A stretch of 64,000 nucleotides of DNA from Bacteroidota bacterium (lineage in GTDB: Bacteria; Bacteroidota; Bacteroidia; AKYH767-A; OLB10): positions 1,984,001 to 2,048,000 of the forward strand of contig CP064983.1 in the NCBI GenBank assembly GCA_016699635.1, given 5' to 3'. Numbering within the stretch: position 1 is the first letter of the stretch; every line of letters starts with the position of its first letter. Position numbers and translations under genes: made by a program. The notes under the pieces are model-generated. The model saw only the letters and a program-made list of their open reading frames with translations. It was not told the origin of the DNA and made no database searches. Of this stretch, positions 62,143-64,000 are shown one piece after another.

Positions 62143-63102
62143 TTATGTGGAATGATTTTGATCGAACCACTTTCTGAATGCTATTAATCCTTCTTCTAAT
62201 GTTGTAGCAGGACTATAGTTAAGTAATTCTTTTGCTTTACTTATGTCGGCAAATGTATGAGGTACATCGCCTGGTTGATCAGGTAATTTTTCAAGTAATG
62301 CTTTTTTGCCTGCTTCTTTTTTCTATTGCTGCAATCAGCATATTCAGATTGATAGTTCTGTTATTACCAAGATTTATGATTTCGTAATTGCTTTTATCAT
62401 AATGCATGGCTGCAATTATACCATTCACGATGTCGCCTACAAAAGTATAGTCGCGGCTAGTTTCACCATTGCCAAAGAATGGAATTGGTGTACCCTGACG
62501 TATCAGCTTAAAAAATTTATGTATAGCTAAGTCAGGCCGTTGACGAGGACCAAACACCGTAAAGAAACGCAGAGATATAAACCTGATACCATACAAATGA
62601 GCATAAGTATGCCCGGTAAGTTCGCATGAGACTTTTGTTGATGCATAAGGAGAAATAGGTTTCAATACAAAATCATTTTCGCTCCATGGTGTGTTTGGGT
62701 TGATGCCATAGACACTACTACTGCCTGCAAAAACAAACTGTTTGATATTTTTTTCTTTTGCCTTCTCCAATAAGTTTACAGTTCCTTTGATATTTACATC
62801 TTCATAAAGCAAAGGTTTTTCAATACTCGGTCTAACTCCGGCACGTGCAGCCAGATGAACTATAATGTCGAACGGTTGTTGAAATAGTTTTTCGAGAAAG
62901 TCAGTATCACGAATATCACCTTCATGCAAAAAAAGTTTTTACTCTTTAATGCTTCCGAAATATTATTTCTTTTTACAGCAGGATTGTAAAAATCATCAAA
63001 CACATCAAGGCAATGCACTTCGTATAAATCATTAGTTAAAAGAGCATCACATAAATTGCTGCCAATAAAACCTGCTCCGCCTGTTACTAATACTTTTTTC
63101 AA
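62143..63102 (-). CDS. NAD-dependent sugar-nucleotide epimerase (two frameshifts)
   Basis: An extended SDR of about 318 residues from ATG 63102. It has the N-terminal NAD motif KKVLVTGGAGFIGSNLCDAL, then an A7 run (62928-62934, plus strand) with one base missing, after which FFLHEGDIRDTDFLEKLF continues. The catalytic triad lies in GSSSVYGINPNTP and YASTKVSCE. The last turn has one base too many in T6 62317-62322; correction gives AAIEKEAGKKALLEKLPDQP and the stop at 62143-62145. The family includes UDP-glucuronate 4-epimerases and UDP-GlcNAc epimerases of capsule loci. Substrate specificity is not decidable by eye. Confidence 0.85.
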
Positions 63103-63113
63103 TTCAATAATAT

Positions 63114-64000
63114 TTAATTCTCAATTACACTTCTGAATGCATGACCCATCCGTTCAACCATTTTTTCTTCTGTCAGATTTTCTAAATAGATGCGTCTGCT
63201 TTCTGCTCCCATTTTATTTCTCAAATCTTTATCGTTTGCCAAAATAATTATTTTTTCGGCTAATTGCTGAATATTTTTCTTTTCTACCAGATAACCATTT
63301 TTTCCATCATGTACGCTTTCGGAGATTGCTGCATGGTCTGTAGAAATTACAGGCAGTCCGGCAGCCATAGCTTCAACAGTAACCCATGGATGACCTTCAT
63401 TGCGATAGTATGTAGGGAAAACAAAAATATCGGCTTCGTTCAGGATGCTGAACTTTTTATCACCTTTAACAGGCCCGTGATTTATCACAGGCAGTTCAGG
63501 ATGTTGTTGTAAAAATTTTTTAAAATCTGTTTTTACATCTGCTTCACGCCATTCACCGGCAAATACAAATTCTACGTTTTTATTTTTTCATATACTAATG
63601 GTGCTGCGTACAATGCTTCCAATACTCCTTTGGTGCGCACATAGTTACCAAGAAAAAGTACTTTAACCTTATTGTTGTTTCGCTCATTGTAGTTTACCGG
63701 AAAATTTCCACCATTGGGAATAACAAATATTTTTTCGTCAGGTACAATCCAGTTAAATAGTTTACGCAGGTTGTTGCCAAGCACAATCTGTCCGTTTACT
63801 TTTTTATGTACAAAACGAATGAATGATTTCATCGTTTTTCCACTTTCATTATACCAGTTCAGAAAATATCCACCGCGAAGATGTGTAAGTACTTTAATGC
63901 CAAAAAGCTTTGCGATAAGAATATATCCTGCATCACGTGTATAGCCAACATTGGTTTGTCCTGCAGGAACATAAACAAGATTTGGGCGATAGCGAATACA
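63114..64000 (-). CDS. Glycosyltransferase family 4-type protein (5' end beyond the window; frameshift near 63585)
   Basis: About 295 residues are visible, with the N-terminus past the window end. The first visible frame reads GYTRDAGYILIAKLFGIKV, then KIFVIPNGGNFPVNYNERNN and FLGNYVRTKGVLEALYAAPL. A missing base in T6 63583-63588 (plus strand) is followed by NVEFVFAGEWREADVKT and then FVFPTYYRNEGHPWVTVEAM, with the conserved EGHPW and E-A-M-A-A-G-L-P nucleotide-sugar site of the GT-B fold. The C-terminus is NKMGAESRRIYLENLTEEKM. It would transfer a sugar from a nucleotide donor to a growing surface glycan. The stop is 11 bases from the epimerase ATG. Confidence 0.85.

Overview
The window is about 64 kb of low-G+C DNA from a member of the Bacteroidota, probably a free-living Chitinophagales or Sphingobacteriales-like lineage. 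The evidence is: type IX secretion (T9SS) C-terminal sorting domains on at least five proteins, a fused lpxC/fabZ gene, promoter -7 boxes of the form TAnnTTTG, no clear Shine-Dalgarno sites, and Bacteroidota-style families (GEVED-domain adhesin, gliding-motility-associated C-terminal domain, bi-domain oxidoreductase). No rRNA, tRNA or CRISPR array was recognised.

Layout. 1-0.9 kb: a probable IS21-type element end, three tandem hairpin repeats and one small hypothetical gene. 0.9-12 kb: two giant paralogous T9SS cargo proteins that share a C-terminal block. 12-18.3 kb: housekeeping genes (GNAT, SirB1-like protein, THUMP RNA methyltransferase, a yigZ/EamA/ribD operon, divergent prmC). 18.3-25.7 kb: uvrA, then an envelope operon (PorV-like protein, HhH-plus-barrel protein, small protein) and a small T9SS cargo. 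25.7-33.6 kb: a leftward hpt-adk-fsa-GT39-methyltransferase run, purK, a sigma factor with a membrane-regulator-like partner, and purC. 33.7-44.4 kb: a secreted protein, MscS channel, amino-acid dehydrogenase, anmK, a hybrid histidine kinase, pruA and an NlpC/P60 hydrolase. 44.4-54.6 kb: a giant LamG/barrel/Ig-repeat T9SS protein, an outer-membrane barrel, a protein that is little more than a sorting domain, a coiled-coil protein, a large lipoprotein and a small membrane protein. 54.8-64 kb: an lpxD-lpxC/fabZ-lpxA-ABC operon for lipid A, then surface-polysaccharide genes (toroid protein, bi-domain oxidoreductase, sugar epimerase, glycosyltransferase cut by the window end).

The main theme is the cell surface: secreted adhesins exported by T9SS, lipid A synthesis and exopolysaccharide synthesis, among ordinary purine, riboflavin, proline and DNA-repair genes. 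No core T9SS machinery gene is in the window.

A caution for any reader: at least 18 genes or gene parts are interrupted by single-base indels, most in A/T or G/C homopolymers, including in genes that should be essential (lpxC/fabZ, lpxD). I annotate these as single genes and read most of the breaks as sequencing error. One giant gene is instead split by an in-frame TGA. I did not find a clearly new multi-gene system; the best candidates for novelty are the tandem hairpin array at the left end, the HhH-barrel/PorV-like operon, the TAnnTTTG-N5-ATG leaderless-type starts, the barrel-like region of the giant surface protein, and the minimal sorting-domain protein.
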